The notes: generated by a model not told the origin, from the sequence alone. Counted from the first letter of the stretch, positions 11,851 through 25,180 are shown. The stretch: DNA of 64,000 bases from Hippophae tibetana (GCA_037013495.1 CM072806.1:1178001-1242000), one strand, 5' to 3'. Numbers and translations: made by a program.

Positions 11851-13075
11851 ACAGCATCAGCTTCAGCAATTGCAACAACTTCAGCAACTTCAGAACATGA
11901 AAGGGTTTGGGGATCTAAAGCTGCCTCAATTGAAAGGCATGCAAATGCCTCCACCTGGCCTAAAAGGCCAAAACCCAAATCAGAAAACTGTGAAATTTGC
12001 ACCACAAGAAGATGATGATTTGAGTGATGATGATGATTATGATGAGTTTGATGATGATGATTTTGAGGAGGATGAGTTTGATGATGAACTAGATGAAGCT
12101 CCCCATCAACCTCTTAATAAGATGAAACCAGCAATGGGAAATGGTCAGGGACCTCCTAATATGATGATGATGAATGCTATGTTGAATGGGAATAATCCAC
12201 ATCTCATGAACGCTCTTAAGGGTGGGAATGGTGGAGGAAATGATGGAAACAATGGTGGTAATGGTAAGAAAGGTGGTGGAGGTGGTGGTAATGGTAATGG
12301 ACCTGTGCCTGTTCAGATAAACGGTAACGGAGGAAAGAAAGGTGGCGGCGGCGGCGGTGGAGGTAATATTCAAAACCAAAGTGGTGGAAGTGCTAAAAAT
12401 GGTGGCGGCAAAAGTGGTGATGGTAAAAATGGTAACAATGGAGGAGCAAACAAGAATGGTGGTGGAAATGGAAACCAAAATAATGCCAATGGAGGAGGTA
12501 AAAAGGGTGGTAGTGGTGGACATGATGGGGTTCAAGCTATGAGCAATGGGCTCCACAAAATGAGCCTTCCTCCTCAAGGTATGCCTGGAGGAGGCAACAT
12601 GGGTGGTGGTGGCAATGGTCAAATGGGTAACATGGCAATGGGTCAGATGGGTAACTTTCCCATGGGTCAAATGGGCAATATACCGGCAGTTCAAGGACTT
12701 CCAGCATCGGCTGCCATAAACGGTGGTGGAAGAGGAGGATACTTTCAAGGGGCAGGGCCAGAGGTTATGGCTGGACATCCATATCACCAACAGCAGCAAC
12801 AGCAACAGCAGCAGCAGCAGCAGCAGCAGCAACAGCAACAATACATGGCAGCCATGATGAACCAGCAAAGGGCAATGGGAGGTAATGAGAGGTTCCAGCC
12901 TATGATGTATGCTAGGCCTCCAACACCAGTCAATTACATGCCTCCTCCGTATCCATATCCACCTCCACATGCACAGCCATATCCATATCCATATGGTTAC
13001 CCACCACCTCCTCCACCAACTGATTACTCTGATGTCTTCAGTGATGAGAACACTTCTAGCTGCACTGTCATGTGA
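11023..13075 (+). CDS. HIPP: heavy-metal-associated isoprenylated plant protein (HIPP32/33/34-like)
   Basis: Three exons: 11023-11052, 11309-11384 and 11550-13075, with GT/AG introns of 256 and 165 bp. They join to a 543-residue protein. Residues 1-10 read [10 protein letters not shown]. Residues 11-75 form one HMA domain with the metal-binding IHCDGC motif (C20, C23) and a GKHAEIWG end. After this the protein is low-complexity: poly-Q 121-137 (17 Q), an acidic Asp/Glu block about 188-218, a Gly/Asn/Lys-rich block about 258-363, a second poly-Q 449-466 (18 Q), and a Pro/Tyr-rich tail. It ends in CTVM, a CaaX box for prenylation. HIPPs are plant-only proteins that bind metals and attach to membranes or act in the nucleus in stress responses; the N-terminal wording is that of the Arabidopsis HIPP32-34 group. 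The open frame that starts at 11456 reads through intron 2 and is not the true start. Confidence 0.93.
11804..11854 (+). repeat. CAG/CAA tract encoding 17 Gln
   Basis: An uninterrupted run of 17 Gln codons with mixed CAG and CAA. Codon mixing normally limits slippage. Confidence 0.9.
12788..12841 (+). repeat. CAG/CAA tract encoding 18 Gln, with 8 consecutive CAG
   Basis: 18 Gln codons. The central part is a pure (CAG)8, which is likely length-variable between accessions. Confidence 0.9.
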
Positions 13076-13122
13076 TAATCTTGCAAAAAACAACATTTAC
13101 TGCCTACTACTATTACTGCTGC

Positions 13123-13125
<3 letters not shown>

Positions 13126-13156
<31 letters not shown>
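13126..13156 (+). repeat. (GAT)n microsatellite in the HIPP 3' UTR
   Basis: About ten GAT units start 51 bp after the TGA stop. Confidence 0.9.
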
Positions 13157-13328
13157 GGAGAGTTAAATTTGCTGGCTTTGTGAGTGGTTCTGAAATTGTT
13201 TCAAGAACTAGAAAGAAGAGTGATGATGCCATAATTATACATGGAAATGTGTTTTTTTCTTCCATATTTTAGTTTCTTGAGTCTTTCTCTTTGGATATTT
13301 CCTTTTTATCTATCTTAACTTTTAATCC

Positions 13329-13335
13329 TAATAAA
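13329..13335 (+). terminator. candidate polyadenylation signal for the HIPP gene
   Basis: TAATAAA lies about 255 bp downstream of the stop, in a T-rich context suited to a plant near-upstream element. The exact cleavage site cannot be read from sequence. Confidence 0.4.
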
Positions 13336-13339
13336 CTGT

Positions 13340-14300
13340 ATTAGGGAGGCTTAATTTTCAATAGGTGGGAAGTATTATAGATTAGATTTTTATATATTTA
13401 TAAGTTTTTAGCGGGTGGATATGATATGTTTATATGTGTTTAGTATATATTGCAAACAAAAATAAGATTTTAAGGTAAAATGATAGAGGAGAATGGGAAA
13501 GTAACAAAAAGAGTCCATTTCTCTCTCCATTCCCTAAGTGGCCTTGTTAATTTGCTTTTATGTCCATTGTGTTCCTTATTTGACACCCCGAAATATCTTA
13601 ATATCATAATTGCTCGTGCTTTTGTTGCATCTTTCTTCATCTTTATGTTTATTGAAATCCCTCTGGCTTTGTTTCCTGCAAATCATGGATGTTTTGTGTG
13701 GTGGGGACACAACAAAATACAATGAATAGAGGGAGGATAATGGAGTGAACTGGACACAATTATCCTTATCAGTATTTTTGGTAATTCATTATTGTTTATT
13801 ATATTTTTTTAAAAGGAGGATAGGTTAACAAGCGACACAGACTGAGTTGGGGATAAGCCATGTACAAATATCAAAGAGGTCCTCTAATAATTTGTCTTTT
13901 ATCACTTAACTTCCTTTAAAATATCAAAAGAATAAAATAGAAGTAAAATAATTAGATGGTAGAAAATGACTCCATAGTTACGCCTAAAGCGCAATTTTTA
14001 GTAAAAATAAAATAATTTATAAATGAATATAAAAGTATAAAGAAATTTTATTTTTTTGTAAGAATGCAATTTAATATTTATTCTCTCGTTCTCAAAATAA
14101 TAATAATCAAACTATAAAAAAAATTATCATTTTCGTGCAAGTTTTTTCTCATTTTTTGTACCATAAAATTCTTGAAGATTTTTTTTAATCAGTAGATAAG
14201 CTAAAAATGCACATAATGTAAAATAGTACAAGTATAGGGAGACAAAAATTACCCATAAAAACAAAGTAATCACCCTAATTTGATAAGTAAAGAAACAACC
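13340..14300. other. gene-free DNA downstream of the HIPP gene
   Basis: A short open frame at 13480-13725 has no recognisable domain and no neighbouring splice context. The remainder is AT-rich. Confidence 0.5.
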
Positions 14301-16110
14301 CTATAATAAAAAAATACATGATTGAATAATAAAACATTACGTGCTTTTTAAATTCTCCATAGATCGTCTCCCTCAATTGTTTCTCGCCTAATTAAAATTG
14401 CCTAGTTAAAAATATCATGTAAACTCAAAGCAAAAAAAATTGTAACAAAATTATAAATGTTAACAAACATAAGTTAAAATAATATACTATACCAAACTAA
14501 CAGCCTAACTAACCAACAAAAAATCACTAATAATCTCTCGTTTCAAAAAACACATAGGACACTGAATAAGAACCATGTAATGTCTCCAATTCTAATGCAT
14601 CTCAAATTGACAAGATGTCATGCACAACTCTAAAGAAAATAAGTTTTCATAAATACCTCTAAATATGTCAAGTATGACCTGCTCGAACTCTTCCAAAGAC
14701 ATGATCACCTAAGATCAACCTCATAACGAGAATAAACATTATAGTTCCTATGAGAGAAATGATGTCAAACCAGATAATCCATGCAAACATGCTTAATAGG
14801 CATGTTTAAGATAATATCTACCTTTATATGATTAAACATATCATCCATAAGGTCAACATTTGAAGTCATAGTATCAAAGTTGATAAAGTCATTAACAAAA
14901 AAAGCATAACAAACCTTAGAAAAGTAACACAAAAACTCGGGAGAGAATGGGTCTAGGAATCATCCCAAATATACTAAAAGTACCAAACCCAATCTTCTGA
15001 TGTGCTCTCGTAACAAAATAGCCAAAGTCTCTATGAATCCCCGGTAAGCTCAGGAAGGAAAAGCTCCTACCTTTGCACCTAAAAATGAGCCAAGACGAAA
15101 ATATTTTTTTTAACACTAGAACAAATAAAGAGTTTGGAAATTCTTATCAACCTCCAACATTGTTTAGCTAGCATGGCAAGTGAAAAATTTATAGATCTTT
15201 AAATCCTAACCCTCTTTCAAGTCACTAACCACACAACTATTCCAAATAGAGCCAATGGATCTTTCCTAAAATCCTTGATAGTTTCCCACCAAAATTAATG
15301 CATAGCTATCTTAATATCCTGACACAATCTTGTTGGTAGGAGGAAACACTACATCGTCAAATTATGCATAGCACAAGCCACAAGCTTAAGGACTTCTTTC
15401 CTAGAAAAAGAAAGAAATTGACTTGATCAAGATTGTAACTTACTATGGACCTTATCTAGCATGTAGTTTAATTGGTTTCTTTAATCTCTTTTCAATAAAA
15501 CAAGCAACCCATCATGAGCCCTCTCGTAAATGTAAATAACTTCCTTGATTTTAAGAATTTGATGTAAGGAATCTTTACAAAAATTAAGTAATCATCACCA
15601 AAAAGAAGATGAGATATTAGGTGCATGCTCATAAACAAAACCCTTGAAATGTGTTGATAACATTCTTACTTATGCAAAAACCTAGAGAGAACACATCAAG
15701 AAAAATATAAAATAAGTGGGTCTTCATGATGGATTTCTCTCTCATGTGTAAATTAACCAATTAACTCGCCATTAATAAACACAATTGAAATACAATACTT
15801 AATCCACTTATCTGCAAAGCCCAACCTAGCCATCATAACCTTAAAAAACTCCACTCGACCATATCACAGGTCTTGTTCATATCTAGCATGAGCGATAAAG
15901 CTTGATTCTTACCCATCCTCTTAGTCTTTAAATAATGGAAAACTTCGGGGACAACCAAGATATTATCTTTAATTAGCCGCTAGGAAATAAAAGCATTATG
16001 GTTTTAGCTTATTATGAAAGACATCAATGGACTTAGTATTTAGTAAGAATATTTGAAATAATCTTGTAAATAACATTGCAAAGACTTATTGGATAACTAC
16101 ATCATATCCC
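14300..16110 (-). mobile_element. LINE-1-type ORF2 relic (RT to post-RT region)
   Basis: Read on the minus strand, decayed frames follow the order of a plant LINE-1 reverse transcriptase: PISLCNVIYKIISN (about 16054-16092), LDMNKTCDMVEWSF (about 15850-15893; the catalytic D is kept), ARLGFADKWIKY next to it, ISHLLFGDDYLIF (about 15580-15620; the usual FADD is FGDD), then FLLPTRLCQDI with a following FWW (about 15280-15346) and MLAKQCWRLI (about 15145-15174). Stops and frameshifts occur throughout, so the element is inactive. Its 5' part ends at about 16110-16130, where a Gypsy LTR piece begins. The 3' boundary is not sharp; no clear poly-A tail was found and 14300 is an estimate. Confidence 0.7.
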
Positions 16111-16139
16111 TTGTACTTGTCACTTTGAGAGATATAACA

Positions 16140-16945
16140 ATTAATTTTGATAGAGATTCAAGAGAAGATTAACATTATAATTCAAGAGATTAATTGTATT
16201 TTTTTTTCTACTTTTTTATTTATCAATTTTATATCTTTATTTATGAAAAATATTGTCTTTATGAACACAATTATGTGTAGTTAATTTATTAATCTAGAGA
16301 TATTATGAACCCAATTTTTACCGTGTGATGATCTAGTATTTTACCTCAATTATAATTATAATTTTATTTTATTATTTAATATAATTTTTATGCTATTAAA
16401 TGTTTGGTCAACAATTTATCTATAGAGACAATTAAATATATTTAAGAAAATTATTTAATTGTTTGTATTAATTAGATAACATGCATAGTTTCTAGGTATA
16501 GATGTATGATTATTATGTATGTGATCTATAATTGATGAATTTAATGAGTAGTATTCAATTTAATTGACGTGAGAGTGTGATTAAATTAATTATTATATGA
16601 TGTATAGTTTACTTGAGAAGAGGAATACATAATAGGTTACATTCAATTAATAATTATATTATATGATTTTAACGATTCATATGTTTAGAAAATCGGGAGA
16701 GAAAGTATTCTTAGATATTTTATCATATGTTTTTAGTTACCAAATCTAATTTAATTATTTATTGTTATTTACTTTTAGTTATTTTAATTTTATTTCCTTA
16801 AAATATAAAAAAAAAAACAAAAAAAATTGATTTTTATTTTATTTTATTTAGTTTTAAAAATTAGTTTATAATAATATCATTATATTACTTATTGTGATAC
16901 GTATACTTGCATATATATTGCACACACAATTTGTGTGGCGACTAA
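16140..16945 (+). mobile_element. Ty3/Gypsy LTR fragment (3' part of LTR plus primer-site region)
   Basis: This stretch is an inverted copy of 42063-42800. Shared phrases include CAAGAGATTAATTGTATT, TATTTATGAAAAATAT, GAACACAATTATGTGTA, TTAATTTATTAATCTAG and GCACACACAATTTGTGTGGC. The layout matches the 3' half of long plant Gypsy LTRs (Athila/Tat-like): a thin purine/T-rich stretch, then a GTGTGGCGA-like site at the LTR edge. The 5' part of the LTR is missing, and it abuts the LINE relic. Assignment to Athila/Tat is from memory of family layout, not from a search. Confidence 0.55.
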
Positions 16946-18640
16946 TTATCTCTTCAATTTATTTAGTTTTTGACATTTCTTGTCATCGTATTTGAATTTA
17001 AAAATATTACTTCCACTTATCTTTCTGAATTTATTGTATGAATGCTCACGACACTATTGAGATGACAAACCTTTTGCATCGGCCTAACCACACGTATATT
17101 GGTAATGCATTTGTTATGAACTCTTCTATCCCTAGTTGTTCTCTTAATATTATCGTAAGTGTTGTTATTCATCCCCATTCCCATCTTCATACTATCCCTT
17201 CGTGTTGAGGACACTTCATGTATGGGATTCTAAACTGTAATGATATAGATCTTACTATTATGATTTATAGAACTATCATTTTTCGTATTATTGTTCCTAC
17301 TTCTACGTTCCACTATCCATCTTTAATTTTTATGTGGGGTTCCATTATTTTTTATAATATTTAAATGTTCTGAAGAGGCATATTCTCACTCGTATTGTTA
17401 TTTCTAACAATCATTCTCGGTGTATTCATACTACCCTTTCTTCATCATCATCTATGAATACAACTCAATCTAGACATTGCAAATCCATTCCAATTTCTTC
17501 TACTCCTTCCACATGTCTCTCTTGATACGGAGTCCATTCGTATTTTGTCTACTATTGTTCAAGAATTATAAACTCAAAATAGGAATGTCTTTTATGTGCA
17601 TCATTTTCTAGCTTTTGCTCAGGGTGTTGCAGTTTCTTATTGTCCTGTTGTACCACCTTTTCATAGTTCATCTGTTTCTTCTACCTCTATTAAAACCATA
17701 CCTCCTTACTTTGGTGTTTCATCTCTTGGGTCTTTGTTCAACATGTTTATTATGCATGGTGGCGATGATTCAATTTTTCATTTGAGATCGACCACTCTTT
17801 TGATTAGTTTGCTAATAAATTTTTCAACCCAAAAACTACCGCACCACTACCCACTGCCCTTCCTAATGTTGGATAGTCTTCTCATAATGATGTTCAAGGA
17901 AATGATGATACTTGAGAGGGAGACGAAGAGTGTTGATCTCGTTCATGTCTTTTTACTTTTTGATATTTCATATTGCTTTAGTTTATTTATGAACTTATCT
18001 TTGTAAAATAAATTTCTTTTAATTAATATGAGTTTGAAAGTAGTATTTTCATTGGTGATTGATTTTATTTGCCTTAATTAATTCTCTCTGCTTTGTTGCA
18101 TTTCTATTAGAAATTTTGCATATTTGTATTCCTTCTCTTCTACATAGTTCCTTTGACTTTTACTAACAAAAAAAAGGGAAAAGTTTTTGTATACAATTAT
18201 ATGTTTGTTCCTATTATGTGGGCTACATGGATTGAGTGACTAGGATTGCCCTACTTATTATTATGTGGCTTGCATTCATTTAGGGGCATTATTGCATAAA
18301 GTTACAGAGAGTTGTGTGCTTTTTCTATGTTGTTTGCCTATTGATGTTCACTTGTGTAGGTGTAACACAATAGTATATAGTTTGACTACACGTTTTTGCA
18401 TGATACATTCACAGGGTATATGTTTGTTTTGTGTATGTAGGTTATATGTGTAGAATGAAGTCTTCAAACTTCATACATGTTTGTGTATAGTGGTGTTGAG
18501 ACCCTTATGTTTTAGGTATCTTTTAGGTTTGGTTATATGTTGATGTTTTGTTCATAGGAATAAACATCTTTAGGTCATCTTCATGATCATCTCATGAAAA
18601 ATATGAGTATGTATTTTGTTGTACAGTGTTTTGACGTGAA
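16946..18640 (+). other. degenerate, GC-richer region, probable LTR-element internal relic
   Basis: Base composition is less AT-rich than the flanks and several short frames occur (longest 17596-18006, 136 codons, Ser/Leu/Phe-rich, no domain recognised). Its position between a Gypsy LTR edge and the purine-rich PPT-like site at about 18645-18658 suggests decayed retrotransposon interior. I could not identify gag, protease, integrase or RT motifs. Confidence 0.35.
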
Positions 18641-18644
18641 AAGT

Positions 18645-19760
18645 CAAAGGGAGAGAATGTAAGTCCCATCGTACTATGTATCTGTGTTGACTTCTCGTGT
18701 GCAAAACAAGATCTTTCTTTATTTTATTTAGTATATTTGTCTTCCTCTTTGTAAAGATGGTTACTACAAATCAGTTTTACATACTCACATATAATTAGAT
18801 GTACTTTATATATGAGCATGTTTACACACACTATGGGGGTTAGTTGTCGTAGTGTGCATTATCGACATTGTCGCTTGATTTTTTGGTTCTTTTCAAGTAT
18901 GATTATTTATGGATATTACTCGGCATTTTTGGAAACAAGAAAATATATTTTTTAACACCTCATGAACAATCTTGCCAAGAAGCTTTCCATTACCTTCGCC
19001 ACCAAATTCGGTGAGATGGTTGGCAAGGTGGCCATTTGAAACTCTATAAATACCTCATACTTTTATTACTTTTCACCCAAGTTTTTAGTATTGAAACTCT
19101 ACCAAATTTCATGGTGAGATTTATATCTTTTTTGAAATCATTTTGGAGAGCTTACATTTGAGCGTGGGTTATTTAGGGGGTTAAGTAATCAAATCGTTGT
19201 TTGTATGCTACATGATTTGACTGTGTCTCCTGTACATAATTTGAGATCTGTGTAGGACTGTGTGTCCCTTAAAATATTTAGTTGCTACACTTTGTGATAC
19301 TGATATTTGGTTACCAAGCATACCACATTGGGTGATATTATCTGTGGAGCATAGCTAAGGTTCATGTGTTGAACCAAGTTATTGCAAAAACATTAAGTAA
19401 AAACAATAGTATATAGTTCAGACAACGATCCTAGTTGATAGAGGTAATATTGATTTTATTGTCTATCAAAGTTGTAACTATTTTATTGTTTAATAAATTA
19501 TTTGTTGTTAAGTGTTATCCTTAAACAACTCGAGTATGTTACTATATGAATATATTCTTTATTTGGGTTTAACTCGTTATATCCAACATATTATTTGTGC
19601 TAGTATGATTTGAATTTGATATGTGTATATTTCAACATATTGAAGCATAAATTCTTATTAGAAAATATTTATTGTTTACTTGATTTTAGTTTGATATATA
19701 ATATTTATGGTTATAAGTAATCTACTTTAAGATATTATATTATTTGTGTTTATGGTGTAT
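18645..19760 (+). mobile_element. possible polypurine tract and 3' LTR of a decayed retrotransposon
   Basis: AAAGGGAGAGAA is followed directly by TGTAAGTCCC. A purine tract that runs into a TG-starting LTR is the usual 3' LTR boundary of plant LTR elements, and the ATGAGTATGTATTTTG context upstream resembles the 3' end of SIRE-like Copia elements. No second LTR and no target duplication were found, and the right end is a guess from a change in composition. Confidence 0.35.
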
Positions 19761-20910
19761 ACATCTCTTTATCTTGATAATGTAACGACTTATAGATATT
19801 TTCAATTTTGATGAATTTTTTATTAAAATATTTTTTTTTGTTAAATGACTAAACATTATTAAAACATGACTATTTAATAATGATAAAATTATCATTAATA
19901 TATTTTTTTTATAAAATATTCATTTGTAATATTGTTAATCACCACACATTTTATTTTAAGGTTTTATTTATTTTTAATTTTTATTAAAAATTAAAATATA
20001 TATTTGAATAATTTTTGTTTGAATTTTATTATTGTTCATTTTTTAAACTATTCATATTAAATTTTACTTTTATTTAAGTTAAAGATCATTATTTTAAAAT
20101 GGGTTTTAATTACTTGATTGAAAATAATAATATTTTAAATAAAAAATTATTAAAATAATATAATTTATTCTTATTTGAATTTTTTTATAAAGTTAAGTGA
20201 TTAAATGAAATTATTTTTAATTTAATGGACTAAACTATACAAATGATCTCATTTAAGGGAGTTATATAATACCTCACTCTTTTATTAAATTAATTATATA
20301 TTTTTTTAATTTTCCTGTTATTTTAATAAAAAGCTTAAATTATGTTTTTATTATATCCATTTATTACTTTTATTAACACATGTATCGGAATGAACCTAAC
20401 TGATATTATTTTGAACTTGGGACGTCTTTGTGAATTGATAAAAAATTGAGGTTGTTATTTATATCTACCCTCGTAATTAACATAATATTTTTTTTATTAA
20501 ATAAAATCGATCAATGTTAATGTTCGGTTGAATGAAGTTCAATTAACTAGCGACTCAGATTGAGTTGGGAATCATCTTAAACTCGGTCACACACTGGAGG
20601 TCAAAAGCTAAAATTAACCAAAATCAAGAGTGAAATATCTTTGACATTTTTAGAGTTTTTTATTTGGATATAAATTATACGTAATAATATCGATATAAAA
20701 AAATGTTTATAATTAAGTTTATTTAACTTTATTAATCATAAAATTTATAAATTTGAATAATTATTTTTAACAATCTATTTTTTTAATTTATTTATCAAAA
20801 TAAATATAAAATATATTTATGTTTATATATATTAAATAAAATAATTAATTTAAAAAATAAGTAATTTATTGTTTTTATATTCGTAAAAGTATTAAAAAAA
20901 TTATAAATTT

Positions 20911-20955
<45 letters not shown>

Positions 20956-21060
20956 TTTTTTGATATATCTATAAAATCTAAATTTAAATATTAACAAAAA
21001 TCAAACGGCGTTGACACATGTTGACAGGAATTATTGGTAGGGTACATAGTAGTCTTATCA
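19761..21060. other. gene-free AT-rich DNA with an (AAT)n microsatellite
   Basis: Only AT-rich sequence. A long (AAT)n run lies at about 20914-20955. Confidence 0.6.
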
Positions 21061-21064
21061 AAAC

Positions 21065-21750
21065 TGTGTGTGAGAGAGAGAAATTAAAGAAGAAGAAGAA
21101 GAAGAAGTGAATGGAGAGGTGGGACCACTCAAAACACAGATGTATAATGTATGATTAAAATGTCAAAAGATGAACGATAATGTAAAGCTCCAATCCGTCA
21201 GTCTAATCAGACAGTCTCTCTCTCTCTCTCTCTGTATTATCCCCTAAAAGTACTTCTCTGTTTCTGCACCTTGTGTGTGTATACGATTCTCACAAGTCAA
21301 GCCAACTGTTGTACTGTTGAAGAGGAGAGGTGTTATTGATTATTAATTATAATCCTCCCTCTCCTCAATATTTATATATATTTTTTAAATAAAAGAAAGT
21401 TGTAAATTTGAGTTTTAACTATGAAGAAGAAAGAGCAGTTAAAAATCATATGTAAAAATAAGGAACAACTTGGGCCGAATCTTACTTGAGCATTTTATCA
21501 AACACCTTGTATGTGCAAGCAGTATCAACAGTTTTAACAAATCAAAAGCACAAGCAGAGCAGAGCAGAGCATGGATATAAAACTCACAAATCACATCTCA
21601 TTAGAAGAAGAAAGAGGCTAGAATCCGTGAGGAGGGAAATTCGCTGTTGAAGAAGATAGGGTCTCCCTCTGACACTTTGCCTTTTCGTTTTCAAGTGATT
21701 CCAATAATCCAAAACTCACAAGCACAAAGTCAATCTCACCTGAACATAGG
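21065..21750. other. non-coding island rich in (GAA)n and (CT)n, possible promoter/leader
   Basis: The island contrasts with its AT-rich flanks: (GA)n at about 21072, (GAA)n at about 21086-21107, (CT)n at about 21213-21233, and a run of unique, GC-richer sequence to about 21745. There is no long frame on either strand. Tracts like these resemble plant core-promoter/5' UTR sequence, as at the HIPP gene, but no coding exon follows within reach on either side. Confidence 0.35.
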
Positions 21751-24700
21751 GCCACTTTTGATGCACTATTTAAAAAATACTTTTAATTAAAGCAGTTTAT
21801 AAGAAATATTATTTTAGCCAAGGAGCGACTACTAGGCATAAAAACAAAGAATGAGATTTGAAATCCAATTTTAATTAGTAAGTAAGGATTGTAATTATGT
21901 AAAAATATATATTTTGAATTTTTTTTATTAATATGATAATAAAATTATATTTTTAACTATTAATTGCATTTAAGTATTATTATTTTTAGATAATATTATA
22001 ATTATTGAATCGTTGTTGTCAAAATTAAGGATTAAAATATTAATATTAGTTAAATTATATTAAGATTTAAATTTTATAAATACATCAAAAATGTTATTGT
22101 TATGGATGTAAATTTTAGGAGAAAAAAATCACACAAATATTAAACTAATAATATTATGAAAATTTTATTAAAAATATAGTTATCTATTTTTTAAAATAAT
22201 TGTCTTATTTAGTAATCAATGTATGAAATATTTAATTTAACAAATAAATTGAAAAATTATAGATAAAAAATAATTAAAATTAACTATAAATAGTATTATA
22301 TTAATATCATATTAGTGATAATGTTAATATTATATCTATAATATTAAGTTATATTTTAAGGATATTTTATATACATTATTACTATCAATGTGTATCAATA
22401 TCTGTATGTGAAGACCTCAAAACTGGATATTGTTCTAACGATCATAATTTAAATCGTCTTCATTTAACAGCCAACATTTTTCATCCGAAGCGACGTTCTT
22501 TTTTCTTTTTAAGAATTAGTCAAGTGTTTGGAAAATAAAATTAAAAATACCTATATTTGACAACAATATTATAAAAGTAGATGAACTAAAATTTCTTTAA
22601 ATAAAAAAATAACCTTCATTTATTTAAAATATTATAATTTAATCTTTAATTTTTTTAATTCATATAATTTAATACCTAACATTAAATTTGATTTAAAATT
22701 TTAATTTTTTTTAAATTAATTTAACGATATTATAATAAAATACGATGATATTTGGTCTTTTAATTCATTCGATACTCAAATTATTTTAAAAAATATATAA
22801 AATATATAATTTATTCTTTAATTTTTTAATTATAAAATTATTAAATATAATAACATTAAACTAATTTTACATAAATTAAATTTATCAAATTTATAAATAT
22901 TAAAAACTAAATTATATGAATTAGAATATTAAGAATTAAATTTTAATATTTTATATAGATTAATTAACATAAACCTAAATAAAATATTTTTTTTAAATAG
23001 TCAAGTTAAATCAATAGATTTAACCCTTTCAAGCTTTAAAAACTTAAATTTTGATTTCTCCATATTTTAGTAAAAAAAAAAACTAATAATATTTATAACA
23101 GTTGTGATAAAACTAATAAATATATACAAATAATATTATTTTGTAACTGGTAAATAATAAATTTATGTGTTCTATTAGTAGTATTTTATAAAAAATAAGT
23201 GAGGCTTATTTCTATAAAAACGTACTTGATTGTTTATATTTTTTTAAATGTGAGGGTCCAATATACTTAAAAATACTTTAAATTTTATTACCAAATACAA
23301 ATTAATGCAATTTTATCCCTAAAGTACTTTAAAAATGAAAGTTAAATATATTATCAAAAGGCGCTCGAAGTCTTTTGACTGTCATGGCATGGCAACAACA
23401 AACATACTTTAACTCACGGATGCACAAGAACAACTTTTCATTAAAATATATCTCATACGCGTTGAATTCATATCATATGGATCCAATTCTAATTGAAAAA
23501 GGCTAGATAATAATACTATTTAAAAAAATAATGATTAAAGTTATAATTACTGAAATTTTAACACAAAATCCAATCATATACTCTCAACCAAATTTTACTA
23601 CAATAAAATCATTTTTGTATTTAGTGACTAAAAATAGTATTTTATATTCTGATTAGACTAATTAGTGATGACATTTTTATATAAAGCTATTTTTCTATTG
23701 TCTCCTATAAATTTTAAATTTTAATTTTTGATACATGAGAATAAGAAATTAAGAAATATATCTTAGTCATGGATATTATATATATAGGAGAAAATTTATC
23801 TAAAATATCCTTTTTGTTTAATATATTTTTATTTATATTCTTAAGGTTAGTAAAAAACATTATAATGCTTCTAGATATTATGGTTAAAACCATTTATATC
23901 TCTACATTTAATGATATTAACTTATAGTTCTTATATCAAATTAGGGGCTAGTTATTAATTTTTATAATTCTGTTATATTATTGATTAAAGATATTTTTTT
24001 TATGATAATGTTGTGTTATTTCTATTTATCAATATTATAAATTAATATAAATAAATATTTAAGATTATTAAATGACTTAAAGTTATTATTATTATATCTG
24101 AATTTAATAAGTCTATCTTGTTCTTCCTTTCTATTTGTCTTTTCTTGTTACATTACTTATGTCTCAGTTTTACTTAAAACTTAATACCTTCCTAATAATA
24201 GTGAGCTTTTTATATGTACATAAATTGTGTCCAATTTAAATTTATTAGAAGATAGTGTCATCACTCTATTTTATTCATAATATAATAATTATTATAATTC
24301 TAAAACGAACTAAGAACCTATTCTTAATAACTCTAATTATTATATACATAATTATTGGTTGGAATTTATGAATAAAGTGGATTGTTATGCTAAAAGTTGT
24401 GTGCTCCATTTTTACGTATGTTCTCAAATAAAAATAAGGATTCTTTTTATAACATAAAGAATACTGGTTTACAATATAAGAATTATCATTATATCCTTAC
24501 TTTAATAATTCATCTATTTTTTTGTTTATTAATTTCAACCATTATTTTTTTCTTGACATATGTTGAATATTAAAGATGTAAGTATTACATTTTTTTCCGT
24601 CTTCTAACGATAATTCTTCCTTTTATTCTTCATTGTTATTTTCTGTCAACAATCATTTGTACGATGTTAATGATGATGCATCTTTTATATTCTTGATCTT

Positions 24701-24860
24701 TGATAGAGTAAATACAATTGTGATATTTGGTGACTTTTTTTGGCATAGAAGAAAAATATATTCCTTATTTCTTAATCAATTTTCAGGTTATTGTTATTAA
24801 AATTGTCTCAATTTTAGTGATTTTTCACATCCTCTTTGGTGAGAGCCATGCTACTATGAG
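21751..24860. other. gene-free AT-rich DNA
   Basis: No supported gene or element. A short GC-richer patch at about 22430-22500 (CATCCGAAGCGACG) has no reading frame. Confidence 0.6.
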
Positions 24861-24869
24861 AAATGACGA

Positions 24870-25180
24870 TTTTAAGCATTTTTTCTCACACGTGGCAATC
24901 TACGATTTGTTGTCCTTACTTGCATGACATTAGCGCGGCTTGCCCAGTCAGTTCCTTTGCTTGCGTGGTAGGTCATATGACAAGTTTTGTTAAAAATTCT
25001 AAAAAAATCACAAAAAAATCCATAAATTATATTTTTATCCATTTTCACTAGAAAAAATTATTTTTTAATATTTTTATGGTTAAAAATATTATTTATTAAA
25101 TAAAATAAATAAATATTAAGTAAAAAATGCGCTAATAACTCTACTTTTATAGAGTCATTATAAACCTAATACTTTTGTTT
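24870..25180 (-). repeat. partial Gypsy LTR, same family as 43.0-43.56 kb
   Basis: It shares, in the same order and orientation, CACGTGGCA, CAGTCAGTTCCTTT / CAGCTCCTTT, GTTAAAAATTC, TATTTATTAAATAAAATAA and ATTAAGTAAAAAA.TG.GCTAAT with 43025-43540. It matches only one end of that LTR, so it is a truncated copy. Confidence 0.55.

Noticed and set aside
12089..13096. 335-codon open frame on the minus strand opposite HIPP
   Set aside because: It is the antisense shadow of low-complexity GGT/GAT/CAG codons and has no domain.
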